Shown here: in pieces, positions 9,954 to 17,694 of the stretch
Numbering within the stretch: the stretch's first letter is position 1
Layout: each line of letters starts with the position of its first letter
Assembly: GCA_946646305.1 (NCBI GenBank)
Contig: CAMPCO010000004.1
Span: forward strand, 1-34,013
Length of the DNA stretch: 34,013 nucleotides
DNA from: an uncultured Clostridia bacterium
GTDB lineage: Bacteria; Bacillota; Clostridia; Oscillospirales; Acutalibacteraceae
Reading direction: 5' to 3'
Program-made: the position numbers and the translations under genes
The notes under the pieces: generated by a model
Databases searched by the model: none
The model's input: only the letters and a program-made list of their open reading frames with translations
Told to the model about the DNA's origin: nothing

Positions 9954-10136
9954 TTATTCAGCCTTTGCTACAACCTCACGGCCGTTATAATAACCGCAAG
10001 CGGGGCAAAGTCTATGCGGGCGCTTATATTCGCCGCAATTTGAACATTTTACAAGTGTAGGAGCAGAAATTCTGAATGAATTATTTCTTCTTCTATCGCG
10101 TCTTGCTTTAGACGTTTTTCTCTTCGGTACTGCCAT
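9954..10136 (-). CDS. rpmF: Ribosomal protein bL32
   Basis: MAVPKRKTSKARRDRRR...CSNCGEYKRPHRLCPACGYYNGREV; zinc-type L32. Confidence 0.97.
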   Translation of the reverse strand: MAVPKRKTSKARRDRRRNNSFRISAPTLVKCSNCGEYKRPHRLCPACGYYNGREVVAKAE

Positions 10137-10160
10137 TTTAGCACACTCCTTAAATATATC

Positions 10161-10661
10161 TTAATTTTTATTTAACAATTCTTCAAGCACTTTAAGTCTC
10201 GGATCGATTTCGCGGGTTTTGCAGTTGCAACTGCCGGTGTTTAAATCAACACCGCAAACAGGACAAAGCCCCTTGCAGTCATCGCGACATAAATGCTTAG
10301 TAGGAAGGGATAAAACCACTTCCGAATACACGAACTCGTCCACATCAAATTTCATACCGGGCACTTCGATGATGGTGTCGCTCTCCTGTCTCTCCAGAGA
10401 AACGGCAAGCATCTTATCTATTTGCACGGTGTGTTCGTGTGATATGACTTTGGAACACCTGTCGCAAGGAGCGGTAAAGGTATAATCTATCTTTAAAGAA
10501 AGATTAACGACACCCGCCTTATTAAAAATCTCACCTTTGATAACAACGGGGTTATTGAGCGGATAATTCCCGTAATATTCAAAATCTGAGAAAGACAGCG
10601 TATGGTCAATCGGAAGGCTGCTGCCCTCGGTTGCGAAAATACGCTTTAAGTCAAGTATCAT
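10161..10661 (-). CDS. DUF177/YceD family protein
   Basis: Upstream of rpmF. Conserved CDRCS...CRDDCKGLCPVCGVDLNTGSCNC. Start trimmed to ATG 10661 (MILDLKRIF) behind GGGGGAT; the track extends to 10691. Confidence 0.9.
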   Translation of the reverse strand: MILDLKRIFATEGSSLPIDHTLSFSDFEYYGNYPLNNPVVIKGEIFNKAGVVNLSLKIDYTFTAPCDRCSKVISHEHTVQIDKMLAVSLERQESDTIIEVPGMKFDVDEFVYSEVVLSLPTKHLCRDDCKGLCPVCGVDLNTGSCNCKTREIDPRLKVLEELLNKN

Positions 10662-10757
10662 ACCATATCCCCCAAACAAGAGGTTAGTCACGAATTAAAT
10701 TATATATATTTAAAGTAGTTTTGTCAAGATTATTTTACTTGAATTTTCAAAAATCAA

Positions 10758-10784
10758 GGCGGTGATTATGCTCACCGCCTTTTT
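10758..10784. terminator. Hairpin terminator downstream of the spoVM-like ORF
   Basis: GGCGGTGA (10758-10765) / TCACCGCC (10772-10779). Minus-strand transcript continues TTGATTTTT; the plus side has TTTTT at 10780-10784, so possibly bidirectional. Confidence 0.7.
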
Positions 10785-10788
10785 AAAT

Positions 10789-10872
10789 TTATGTATTGTT
10801 TTTCTTTATTTTAAAAATCATCCTTAAAATTCCGCTTAAAACTTTCGGTCGGTTTAATACTACTACCTTCAT
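10789..10872 (-). CDS. spoVM: SpoVM-like spore morphogenesis peptide (27 aa), not in the ORF track
   Basis: Minus-strand ATG 10872 to TAA 10789: MKVVVLNRPKVLSGILRMIFKIKKNNT. SD GAGGTG 6 nt upstream. Matches B. subtilis SpoVM (MKFYTIKLPKFLGGIVRAMLGSFRKD) in length, Met-Lys start, P9-K10, L12, G14-I15, R17 and basic tail. Confidence 0.8.
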   Translation of the reverse strand: MKVVVLNRPKVLSGILRMIFKIKKNNT

Positions 10873-10890
10873 ACATATCACCTCATAAAA

Positions 10891-11040
10891 TCATCTTGCC
10901 GCGGCAATTCCGAGAATTATTACCCAAATAGCCAAAACGGCAACCAAAAACTTCGGCGGGCAAAAACAACTGATAAGCAGTCCCGCCGCAAATGTTATCG
11001 CTATAACACCTTTGTTGGTCTTTCGCCTACATCTACGCAT
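10891..11040 (-). CDS. Small single-TM hypothetical protein (49 aa), not in the ORF track
   Basis: ATG 11040 behind GGAGGGAGG; MRRCRRKTNKGVIAITFAAGLLISCFCPPKFLVAVLAIWVIILGIAAAR*. Ends 18 nt before the spoVM-like start. Confidence 0.7.
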   Translation of the reverse strand: MRRCRRKTNKGVIAITFAAGLLISCFCPPKFLVAVLAIWVIILGIAAAR

Positions 11041-11130
11041 TTTCCTCCCTCCGCTACTACATAATAAGCAGAACGGTAGTGTTTTGTTAAAAACTTTTTT
11101 ATTAAAGCTATTTTAAAAACCAGATTTTTC

Positions 11131-11159
11131 TTGTATTCTAAATACTTGTTTGTTATAAT
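11131..11159 (+). promoter_or_regulatory. Putative promoter for the DivIVA-like gene
   Basis: TTGTAT (11131-11136), 17-bp spacer, TATAAT (11154-11159). Confidence 0.45.
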
Positions 11160-11187
11160 ACATAAAAAGGACAAGGGGGACTAAAAT

Positions 11188-11733
11188 ATGGCAGAAGGCT
11201 TTCGCAAAGCTTTTTTGGGGTTTAATTGCAATGATGTTATAGAATATGTCAAGAAAACCCATACCGAATTCTCCGAAAAAGAAGAAGAATTAAATCTTAA
11301 AATCAAAAATCTTCAAAAAGAAATTGAAGAAAAAAACAATACTATAAACGAAAAAGACGAAAAGATTAAAGAAACCGAAAAGGCGCTGGATGTTTACCGC
11401 CAAAAGGAAGAAGAAATAAACCGAATTTCCGAAAATATCGGCAAGCTTTATATTGTATCGCAAGCCAATGCAAAGGCTATTACCGAAACGGCGGAAGAAA
11501 ATCGCCGTTTGGCAGAAGAAGAAATTAATAAAAACCTTGCCGCACTTAAATCGGCTCATGAAAAACTTACATCTATTATAAAAGGTGTTACCGATACATC
11601 GGTTGATTTTACCGATAATATGAAATCACTTTCCGGCGAACTTGATAACACAATAAACGCAATTGTCGAAAACAATGAAAAATGCGGAGAAAAAGTTGCC
11701 GAAAAAGAAAAGATTTTAAGCAATGCCGAATAA
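11188..11733 (+). CDS. DivIVA-like coiled-coil protein
   Basis: 181 aa; N-terminal FRKAFLGFNCNDVIEYVKK resembles a DivIVA N-domain, followed by a long charged coiled coil. Family call is tentative. Confidence 0.6.
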   Translation: MAEGFRKAFLGFNCNDVIEYVKKTHTEFSEKEEELNLKIKNLQKEIEEKNNTINEKDEKIKETEKALDVYRQKEEEINRISENIGKLYIVSQANAKAITETAEENRRLAEEEINKNLAALKSAHEKLTSIIKGVTDTSVDFTDNMKSLSGELDNTINAIVENNEKCGEKVAEKEKILSNAE

Positions 11734-11752
11734 TATATAGAAAGCAAAAAAA

Positions 11753-11782
11753 GGTGTTCCAAATATGGGAACATCTTTTTTT
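11753..11782 (+). terminator. Terminator of the DivIVA-like gene
   Basis: GGTGTTCC (11753-11760) / GGAACATC (11768-11775, one G-U pair), then TTTTTTT. Confidence 0.75.
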
Positions 11783-11791
11783 ATTTTTTAG

Positions 11792-11848
11792 TTGACAAAT
11801 TATTGTTAAAATATTATCATAATATAGAAATATGTTCCGTTTGGAACA
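11792..11848 (+). promoter_or_regulatory. Promoter plus palindromic operator of the Crp/Fnr-ABC operon
   Basis: TTGACA (11792-11797), 17-bp spacer, TATCAT (11815-11820), then perfect inverted repeat TGTTCC-GTTT-GGAACA (11833-11848). Confidence 0.6.
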
Positions 11849-11851
11849 GTT

Positions 11852-12466
11852 TTGGCGGTGATTATTATAAACTATCTTTTTAACGGGCTTACAAAGTCGG
11901 AAATAGATGAGGTTAATTCAATGCTCCCCCAAAAATCATCTTTTAAAAAAGGTGATGAACTATACAAAAACGGGTTGCTTGGTATAATCACAAGCGGCAA
12001 AGCGGCGATTAGTCGCATAGCGCTTACGGGCCAACCGCTGATGATAAGGATGCTATCCGAAGGCGAAATTTTCGGCTCGGCTTCTATTTTCGGTGACTGG
12101 AAAGAAGGCGCAAGCAGTATAATCGCCGAAAGCGATGGACAAATAATATATATAGATGAAAAAACCTTTAAAGAAATACTTAAAAGAAGTGAAAAGGTTA
12201 CATTTAATTATATAACCTTTTTAACCGAAAGAATAAGGTTTTTAAACCGAAGAATTGATGCTTTTTCGGCAGGCTCTACCGAGCAAAAGCTTTATGAGTT
12301 TTTGCTATCCCAAAAGGATGAGTCGGGTGATTTTCATCTTAATGTGAGCCTTGTCAGGTTATCCGAGATGCTGAATGTCGGCAGAACAAGTCTTTACAGG
12401 GATCTTTCCGCCCTCGAAAACAAAGGTCTTATAAAAAGAGAAAATAAAAAAATTCATATATTTTAA
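11852..12466 (+). CDS. Crp/Fnr family transcriptional regulator
   Basis: cNMP-like domain (GIITSGKAAISR, LSEGEIFGSASIFG) and C-terminal HTH (VSLVRLSEMLNVGRTSLYRDLSALENKGLIKRE). The track start is TTG; the true start is uncertain (GTG 11858 also possible). Confidence 0.88.
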   Translation: MAVIIINYLFNGLTKSEIDEVNSMLPQKSSFKKGDELYKNGLLGIITSGKAAISRIALTGQPLMIRMLSEGEIFGSASIFGDWKEGASSIIAESDGQIIYIDEKTFKEILKRSEKVTFNYITFLTERIRFLNRRIDAFSAGSTEQKLYEFLLSQKDESGDFHLNVSLVRLSEMLNVGRTSLYRDLSALENKGLIKRENKKIHIF

Positions 12467-12480
12467 GAAAGGTGAAAAAT

Positions 12481-13485
12481 ATGAAAAAACTTATCAAAAT
12501 CGTATCACTCATCACTGTAGTTGCAATGCTTCTTGCCTTTGCAGGTTGCGGCAAACAGGAAAACAACGCAAGCAGCGAGCCTGCCGAAGCCGAATACAAG
12601 GCTGTAGATATGTCGGTTGCTTGTCTTAAAGGACCTACAGGCGTTGGTATGGCAAAGCTTATGCAGGATAGTGAAGACGGAAAAACCGCAAACAATTACA
12701 CATTTACCGTTGCTTCTTCTCCTGATGAAATAAGCGGCAAAATCGTTTCCGGTGAACTGAACATCGCTTCTGTTCCGACAAACCTTGCCGTTAAGCTTTT
12801 CAACAAGACCGAAGGCAAAATCCAAATGCTTGCAGTAAACACTTTGGGCGTTCTCTCATTCATTGCTCAGGATGACAGCATTAAAACTCTTGCTGACCTT
12901 AAGGGCAAAACCGTTTATTCAACCGGTGAAGGCTCAAACCCCGAATACATCCTGCGTTATTTGCTTAAAGCAAACGGACTTGAAAATGATGTTAATGTTC
13001 AGTTTGTGGCAAGCAATGATGAACTTCTTGCCGCACTTATAAGCGGTAATGCCGAAGTTGCCATGGTTCCGGAGCCGGCCGCTACCACCGTTCTTACCAA
13101 GAAGGACACCTTAAAGCGCGTCATTTCCGTAAATGATGAATGGGAAAAGGTTTCCGATTCCAAGCTTATGATGGGCTGTGTTGTTGCTCTTGCTTCTTAT
13201 GTTAACGAAAATAAGGAAGCAGTTGATAAATTCCTCAGCGAATACAAGGCTTCTATCGACTTTGCAAACGGTTCTGTTGATGAAGCGGCAGAGCTTTGCG
13301 CAAAATATGAAATTGTTCCCGCCGCTCCTATAGCAAAAGCGGCTATTCCGAACTGCAATCTTACCTATGTAGATAAAAAGGATATGAAATCATCTATCGA
13401 AGGTTACTTCAAGGTTCTCTTCGATTATGATCCTACCTCTATTGGCGGCAAAATGCCCACCGATGCTTTCTACTATGGCGAATAA
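12481..13485 (+). CDS. ABC transporter substrate-binding lipoprotein (SsuA/NMT1/NitT-TauT-like), substrate unknown
   Basis: Lipobox MKKLIKIVSLITVVAMLLAFAGCG; core VACLKGPTGVGMAKLM and DLKGKTVYSTGEGSNPEYILRYLL. Start set at ATG 12481; the track start is a GTG inside the SD region. Confidence 0.87.
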   Translation: MKKLIKIVSLITVVAMLLAFAGCGKQENNASSEPAEAEYKAVDMSVACLKGPTGVGMAKLMQDSEDGKTANNYTFTVASSPDEISGKIVSGELNIASVPTNLAVKLFNKTEGKIQMLAVNTLGVLSFIAQDDSIKTLADLKGKTVYSTGEGSNPEYILRYLLKANGLENDVNVQFVASNDELLAALISGNAEVAMVPEPAATTVLTKKDTLKRVISVNDEWEKVSDSKLMMGCVVALASYVNENKEAVDKFLSEYKASIDFANGSVDEAAELCAKYEIVPAAPIAKAAIPNCNLTYVDKKDMKSSIEGYFKVLFDYDPTSIGGKMPTDAFYYGE

Positions 13486-14248
13486 TAGTATTAAAAAAGT
13501 TTTAAAAGCAGTTATCTCGGCAGCCTTCTGGATACTTATCTGGGAGGCCGCCTCTCTACTTGTGCCCGATGACTTAAAACTGTTTTTACCGGGACCTGTT
13601 TTGGTTTTTAAAACATTTTTTAAAATACTGCCGTCATCTCATTTTCTAAAAGCGGTAGGAGCCACGCTCCTTAGAATTTTCTCGGGACTTTTAATAGGCT
13701 CGCTTTTAGGTATGGTACTTGGTATATTTACCGGCGAGAGCAAAATATTTGATACACTGCTTTCCCCTGCTTTAAAAATAATCAGGGCAGTACCTGTTGT
13801 GTCTTTTATTATTCTGGCATTTTTGTTTATTAAAGTAAATCGTTTGCCTGTTTTTATTTCTTCTCTTATGGTAACCCCGCTTGTTTGGCAAGCGGTAAAC
13901 GACAGTGTAAAAAACGCCGATAAAAACCTTATCGATATGAGCAGGGTTTTTAAACTTTCAAAATTCAAGTCTTTATTTTATGTAAAACTATACTCGGGTT
14001 TTGACAGAATAATTACAGCCCTTTTAAGCGCTGTGGGCCTTGCCTGGAAATCGGGTGTTGCGGCAGAGGTGCTTTGTACGCCGGCGGTTTCAATAGGAAA
14101 AAACATCTATAAAGCAAAGGGAAACCTTAATTTTGATGAGGTTTATGCCCTTACAATAACGGTTGTTATTTTAAGCCTTATATTTGAATATCTTATCAAA
14201 GCCGCCTGGAAAAAATACGGAAAAGCGGAGGAAAATAAAAATGATTAA
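13475..14248 (+). CDS. ABC transporter permease (SsuC/TauC-like)
   Basis: MANNSIKKVLKAVISAAFWILIWEAAS...; multi-TM with binding-protein-dependent permease motifs. ATG 13475 overlaps the upstream stop at 13485. Confidence 0.87.
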   Translation: MANNSIKKVLKAVISAAFWILIWEAASLLVPDDLKLFLPGPVLVFKTFFKILPSSHFLKAVGATLLRIFSGLLIGSLLGMVLGIFTGESKIFDTLLSPALKIIRAVPVVSFIILAFLFIKVNRLPVFISSLMVTPLVWQAVNDSVKNADKNLIDMSRVFKLSKFKSLFYVKLYSGFDRIITALLSAVGLAWKSGVAAEVLCTPAVSIGKNIYKAKGNLNFDEVYALTITVVILSLIFEYLIKAAWKKYGKAEENKND

Positions 14249-14825
14249 ACTATCTTCTGTAAGTTTTTCGTATGGCGAAAAGATAATACTAAACGATTTT
14301 TCGCTTGAAGTAAGGGATGGCGAATGTGTTGTTTTAAAAGGGCCATCCGGTTGCGGAAAAACCACCGCGGCTATGATTGCCTGCGGACTGCTTAAACCAT
14401 CAAGCGGCGATATTCTATCACCCGAAAGAATATCGGTTGTTTTTCAAGAGGATAGGTTTGTAAACAATCTGTCGCTTCTCCAAAACATCCGTCTTCCGCT
14501 TTCAAAAAAAGATTATCCAATTGCCGATAATCTTTTAAAGAGGGTTGGTCTATACGAGGACAGATATAAAAAAATCAGCGAACTATCAGGCGGAATGAAG
14601 CGCCGGGCGGCAATAGTTCGCGCTGTTGCCTTTAATGGCGATAGCCTGATACTTGATGAGGCTTTTAACGGCATTGATAACGATAACAAAAAAATTTGCG
14701 CTAAGATTATAAAAGAATATTTTTTAGATAAGAATAAGCCTGTTCTTTTTATCACCCATAACGATGAGGATGGTAATTTATTCGGCGCAAAACAAATCTT
14801 AATGGAAAAAGCGAATGATGAGTAA
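14241..14825 (+). CDS. ABC transporter ATP-binding protein (SsuB/TauB-like)
   Basis: MIKLSSVSFSYGEK; Walker A GPSGCGKTT, signature ELSGGMKRR, Walker B DSLILDEAF; ATG overlaps the permease stop (ATGATTAA). Confidence 0.92.
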   Translation: MIKLSSVSFSYGEKIILNDFSLEVRDGECVVLKGPSGCGKTTAAMIACGLLKPSSGDILSPERISVVFQEDRFVNNLSLLQNIRLPLSKKDYPIADNLLKRVGLYEDRYKKISELSGGMKRRAAIVRAVAFNGDSLILDEAFNGIDNDNKKICAKIIKEYFLDKNKPVLFITHNDEDGNLFGAKQILMEKANDE

Positions 14826-14846
14826 TTCATCATTCGCTTATTTTTT
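14809..14846. terminator. Bidirectional terminator overlapping the stop codons of two convergent genes
   Basis: 13-bp perfect stem AAGCGAATGATGA (14809-14821) / TCATCATTCGCTT (14827-14839), loop GTAAT; T6 on the plus side (14841-14846) and T5 on the minus side. Confidence 0.85.
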
Positions 14847-15303
14847 GTACATCTTTAAATTCTACTGTTATATCAAGCTCTTCAATTTGCAGCTTTTCGG
14901 GATAGCCGTTTTCATCAAACAAAAGGATATAATCATATCCTTTTATATTACCCGTTTTTTTATCGGTTTGAGATGTATCTTCATTTAAAGAAGACAATAT
15001 AAGATTTACAATATTGCTAATCGGGTATTTGCTTATATTGTTCTCATATTTTAGCCCCATAAATTCAAAGTATGCTTTTTCTTTATCGGCATAAATCTGT
15101 AAACCTTTGATGGTTTCGGGGCTTAAAACCTTAGCGGTTAAAACACCCGTTTTATCGACAGAGCCGTTTATGGTAAAATCTTTTCCTTTTGCCGATATGA
15201 AGGCAGTAAAAGATATTCCGTTTGTAACCTTTTGTTCTTCCGATTTGGCACATCCGCAAAAGAGAAATAAAAATGTAAATAATAAGACTAATGTTTTCTT
15301 CAA
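14830..15303 (-). CDS. Small predicted lipoprotein, unknown function
   Basis: MKKTLVLLFTFLFLFCGCAKSEEQK lipobox; TTG start overlaps the nnr stop (TTGA). Confidence 0.75.
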   Translation of the reverse strand: MKKTLVLLFTFLFLFCGCAKSEEQKVTNGISFTAFISAKGKDFTINGSVDKTGVLTAKVLSPETIKGLQIYADKEKAYFEFMGLKYENNISKYPISNIVNLILSSLNEDTSQTDKKTGNIKGYDYILLFDENGYPEKLQIEELDITVEFKDVQKISE

Positions 15304-16760
15304 ATATAAGACTCCCTTAGCCCTTCGATAATATCCGTGCTTGACATATATCTTTCGCCGAGATTTCTTGCGGCCTTATCCCCTGCTTCACCATGCAGAT
15401 ACACGCCGTATTTTGCCGCCTGCAAGGGCGCATATCCCATAGCGAGAAAAGCGGTTATAATACCCGCCAAAACATCGCCGCTGCCGGCAGTTGCCATACC
15501 GGGGTTGCCTGTTGTATTGAAAAAAAGTTTTCCATCCGGCGCGGCAACAATTGTGTTTGCGCCTTTAAGCACCAAAACACAACCATATTCCATAGCAAAG
15601 TTTTTGGCATATCTTATACGATTATGCTCTATATCCGCAGTGGTAGTATCACAAAGTCTCGCCATTTCCGCAGGGTGAGGAGTGAGTATCAAAGGAGCTT
15701 TTGTTTTACTTAATATATTTATGTCCTGGGAAAGGCTATTTATTCCATCTGCATCAATTATTGTCGGTATTTCAGATATTTCGAGTATTCGTTTTAGTAT
15801 TTTTATAGTCTCATCGCTTCTGCCGAGCCCGCAACCTACAAGGCAAGCATCAGATGAAGAAAGACCCGAAAGCAAAGTTTTATCATAAATAATCGGCGCA
15901 CCGTTTTCGGCGGTAGGAACGGGAATTGTCACCGCTTCGGGAACACTTGCCGCAAAAGCGGTATAGTTTTTATCGCAGACCACCGCTTTTACTATTCCAA
16001 CCCCGCTTCTTATAGCAGATTTAGCGGCTAAAATTTCCGCACCGCACATACCATAGCTGCCGCAAATCATAAAAGCGGTGCCGAATGTGCCTTTATGCGC
16101 GTTTTTATCTCTTTTTCTGAGTATCGGTTTATCAATAGTAGTATAAGCATAATCTTTAGGAGAAAGCCCTAAATCGCAAAGCACCACCTCTCCGCAAAAA
16201 GAGGAAGTATCGGGCAAAACCTGGCTGATTTTAAGGCCTATAAATGTTATAGTCAAATCGGCGCAAAAGACAACATCACCGCATCCGCCATCGGCGTAAA
16301 CACCGCTTGGAATATCTATCGCAATTTTTATAGCGTTTGTATTGTTAATTTCATTTATTATATCCGCGGCTTTGCCTTCAATCGGTCTGTTAAGTCCTAT
16401 GCCGAAAAGAGCATCAATAAAAATATCGGCGGTAGGGTCAATATCTTCTAAAACATCAATTCCACTGATATTATCGTGAAAATGCTCTGCCGTTGAGGTG
16501 CTTGGCATACCAAACGGCATTATAAGAGAAACAAAACCGCCCGCGGCCTTTAAAGCGGCGGCTATAACCAAACCATCGCCGCCGTTATTACCACTGCCGC
16601 AAATAATGTTTATGCGTTTATTGTTTATATTATAGCGTTTTAAGATTTCGTTCGCGGCGCTGTTTCCCGCCTTTTCCATTAGCGAAACATAGGTTTCATC
16701 CCCGCTTTTAACGGCAGCGTTTTCAGCGCTTTTAATCTGCGAATAGGTCATTATTTTCAT
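15300..16760 (-). CDS. nnr: Bifunctional NAD(P)H-hydrate epimerase / ADP-dependent dehydratase
   Basis: Epimerase domain NIICGSGNNGGDGLVIA; dehydratase domain PLILTPHPAEMARL, NTTGNPGMATAGSGDVLAGIITAFLAMG. Confidence 0.95.
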   Translation of the reverse strand: MKIMTYSQIKSAENAAVKSGDETYVSLMEKAGNSAANEILKRYNINNKRINIICGSGNNGGDGLVIAAALKAAGGFVSLIMPFGMPSTSTAEHFHDNISGIDVLEDIDPTADIFIDALFGIGLNRPIEGKAADIINEINNTNAIKIAIDIPSGVYADGGCGDVVFCADLTITFIGLKISQVLPDTSSFCGEVVLCDLGLSPKDYAYTTIDKPILRKRDKNAHKGTFGTAFMICGSYGMCGAEILAAKSAIRSGVGIVKAVVCDKNYTAFAASVPEAVTIPVPTAENGAPIIYDKTLLSGLSSSDACLVGCGLGRSDETIKILKRILEISEIPTIIDADGINSLSQDINILSKTKAPLILTPHPAEMARLCDTTTADIEHNRIRYAKNFAMEYGCVLVLKGANTIVAAPDGKLFFNTTGNPGMATAGSGDVLAGIITAFLAMGYAPLQAAKYGVYLHGEAGDKAARNLGERYMSSTDIIEGLRESYI

Positions 16761-16774
16761 AAAATCACCTTATC

Positions 16775-16799
16775 AAAAAAAGGCGTCCTGCCGGACGCC
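16775..16799 (-). terminator. Terminator downstream of fba
   Basis: GGCGTCC (16782-16788) / GGACGCC (16793-16799); T7 on the minus strand (A7 at 16775-16781). Confidence 0.85.
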
Positions 16800-16808
16800 C
16801 TTTTACTT

Positions 16809-17672
16809 TTAAGCCTTACCGGCAGAGCCGAAGAGTTCAATCTTTTCTTTAACGGTTTCTATAATTGCTTCTGCGCCCGGTTTTAAGAGTTTGCGCGGGT
16901 CAAAGCCTTTGCTTAACTTATCTTTACCCTCTTCAATATATTTACGGGTTGCGGCACAGAATGAAAGCTGGCATTCGGTATTTACATTGATTTTGCTTAC
17001 ACCGAGAGAAATAGCCTTCTTAATCATATCAGCCGGAATGCCGGTACCGCCGTGAAGAACAAGGGGCATATCGCCTGTAATCTTGCTGATTTCTTCAAGA
17101 ACATCAAAGTTAAGACCCTTCCAGTTCTCGGGATAAACGCCGTGGATATTACCGATACCTGCGGCAAGCATATCGATGCCGAGGTCGGCTATCATTTTAC
17201 ATTCCTTGGGGTCAGCTACTTCGCCATTGCCGATAACACCATCTTCTTCACCGCCGATAGCGCCAACCTCTGCTTCAAGAGAAAGACCGAGGTCGTGACA
17301 AATGCCGACAAGTTCAGTTGTTTTTTCAATGTTTTCTTCTATCGGATAATGAGAACCGTCAAACATAATTGATGTAAAACCTGCTTCAATGCACTTTTTA
17401 GCGCCTTCATAGGTTCCGTGATCGAGATGAAGAGAAACAGGAACTGTAATTCCGAGCTCATCCACCATAGCTTTAACCATAGCGGTTACGGTTTTAAAAC
17501 CGCACATATATTTTCCTGCACCTTCGGAAACGCCGAGGATAACCGGGGAACGCATTTCTTCGCATGCGAGCAGAACAGATTTTGTCCATTCAAGGTTATT
17601 GATATTAAACTGACCTACTGCATACTTTCCTTCTCTTGCTTTTTGAAGCATTTGAGTTGATGATACTAACAT
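16809..17672 (-). CDS. fba: Class II fructose-bisphosphate aldolase
   Basis: MLVSSTQMLQKAREGKYAVGQFNINNLEW, SLHLDHGTYEGAKKCIEAGFTSIMFDGSH, LVLHGGTGIPADMIKKAISLGVSKINVNTE. Start at 17672 with GGAGGTAT upstream. Confidence 0.95.
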   Translation of the reverse strand: MLVSSTQMLQKAREGKYAVGQFNINNLEWTKSVLLACEEMRSPVILGVSEGAGKYMCGFKTVTAMVKAMVDELGITVPVSLHLDHGTYEGAKKCIEAGFTSIMFDGSHYPIEENIEKTTELVGICHDLGLSLEAEVGAIGGEEDGVIGNGEVADPKECKMIADLGIDMLAAGIGNIHGVYPENWKGLNFDVLEEISKITGDMPLVLHGGTGIPADMIKKAISLGVSKINVNTECQLSFCAATRKYIEEGKDKLSKGFDPRKLLKPGAEAIIETVKEKIELFGSAGKA

Positions 17673-17694
17673 TTTTATATACCTCCACAAAATA

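Noticed and set aside
11188-11774. Minus-strand ORFs 11290-11559 and 11556-11774
   Set aside because: Phe-rich shadow ORFs antisense to the A-rich coiled-coil gene.
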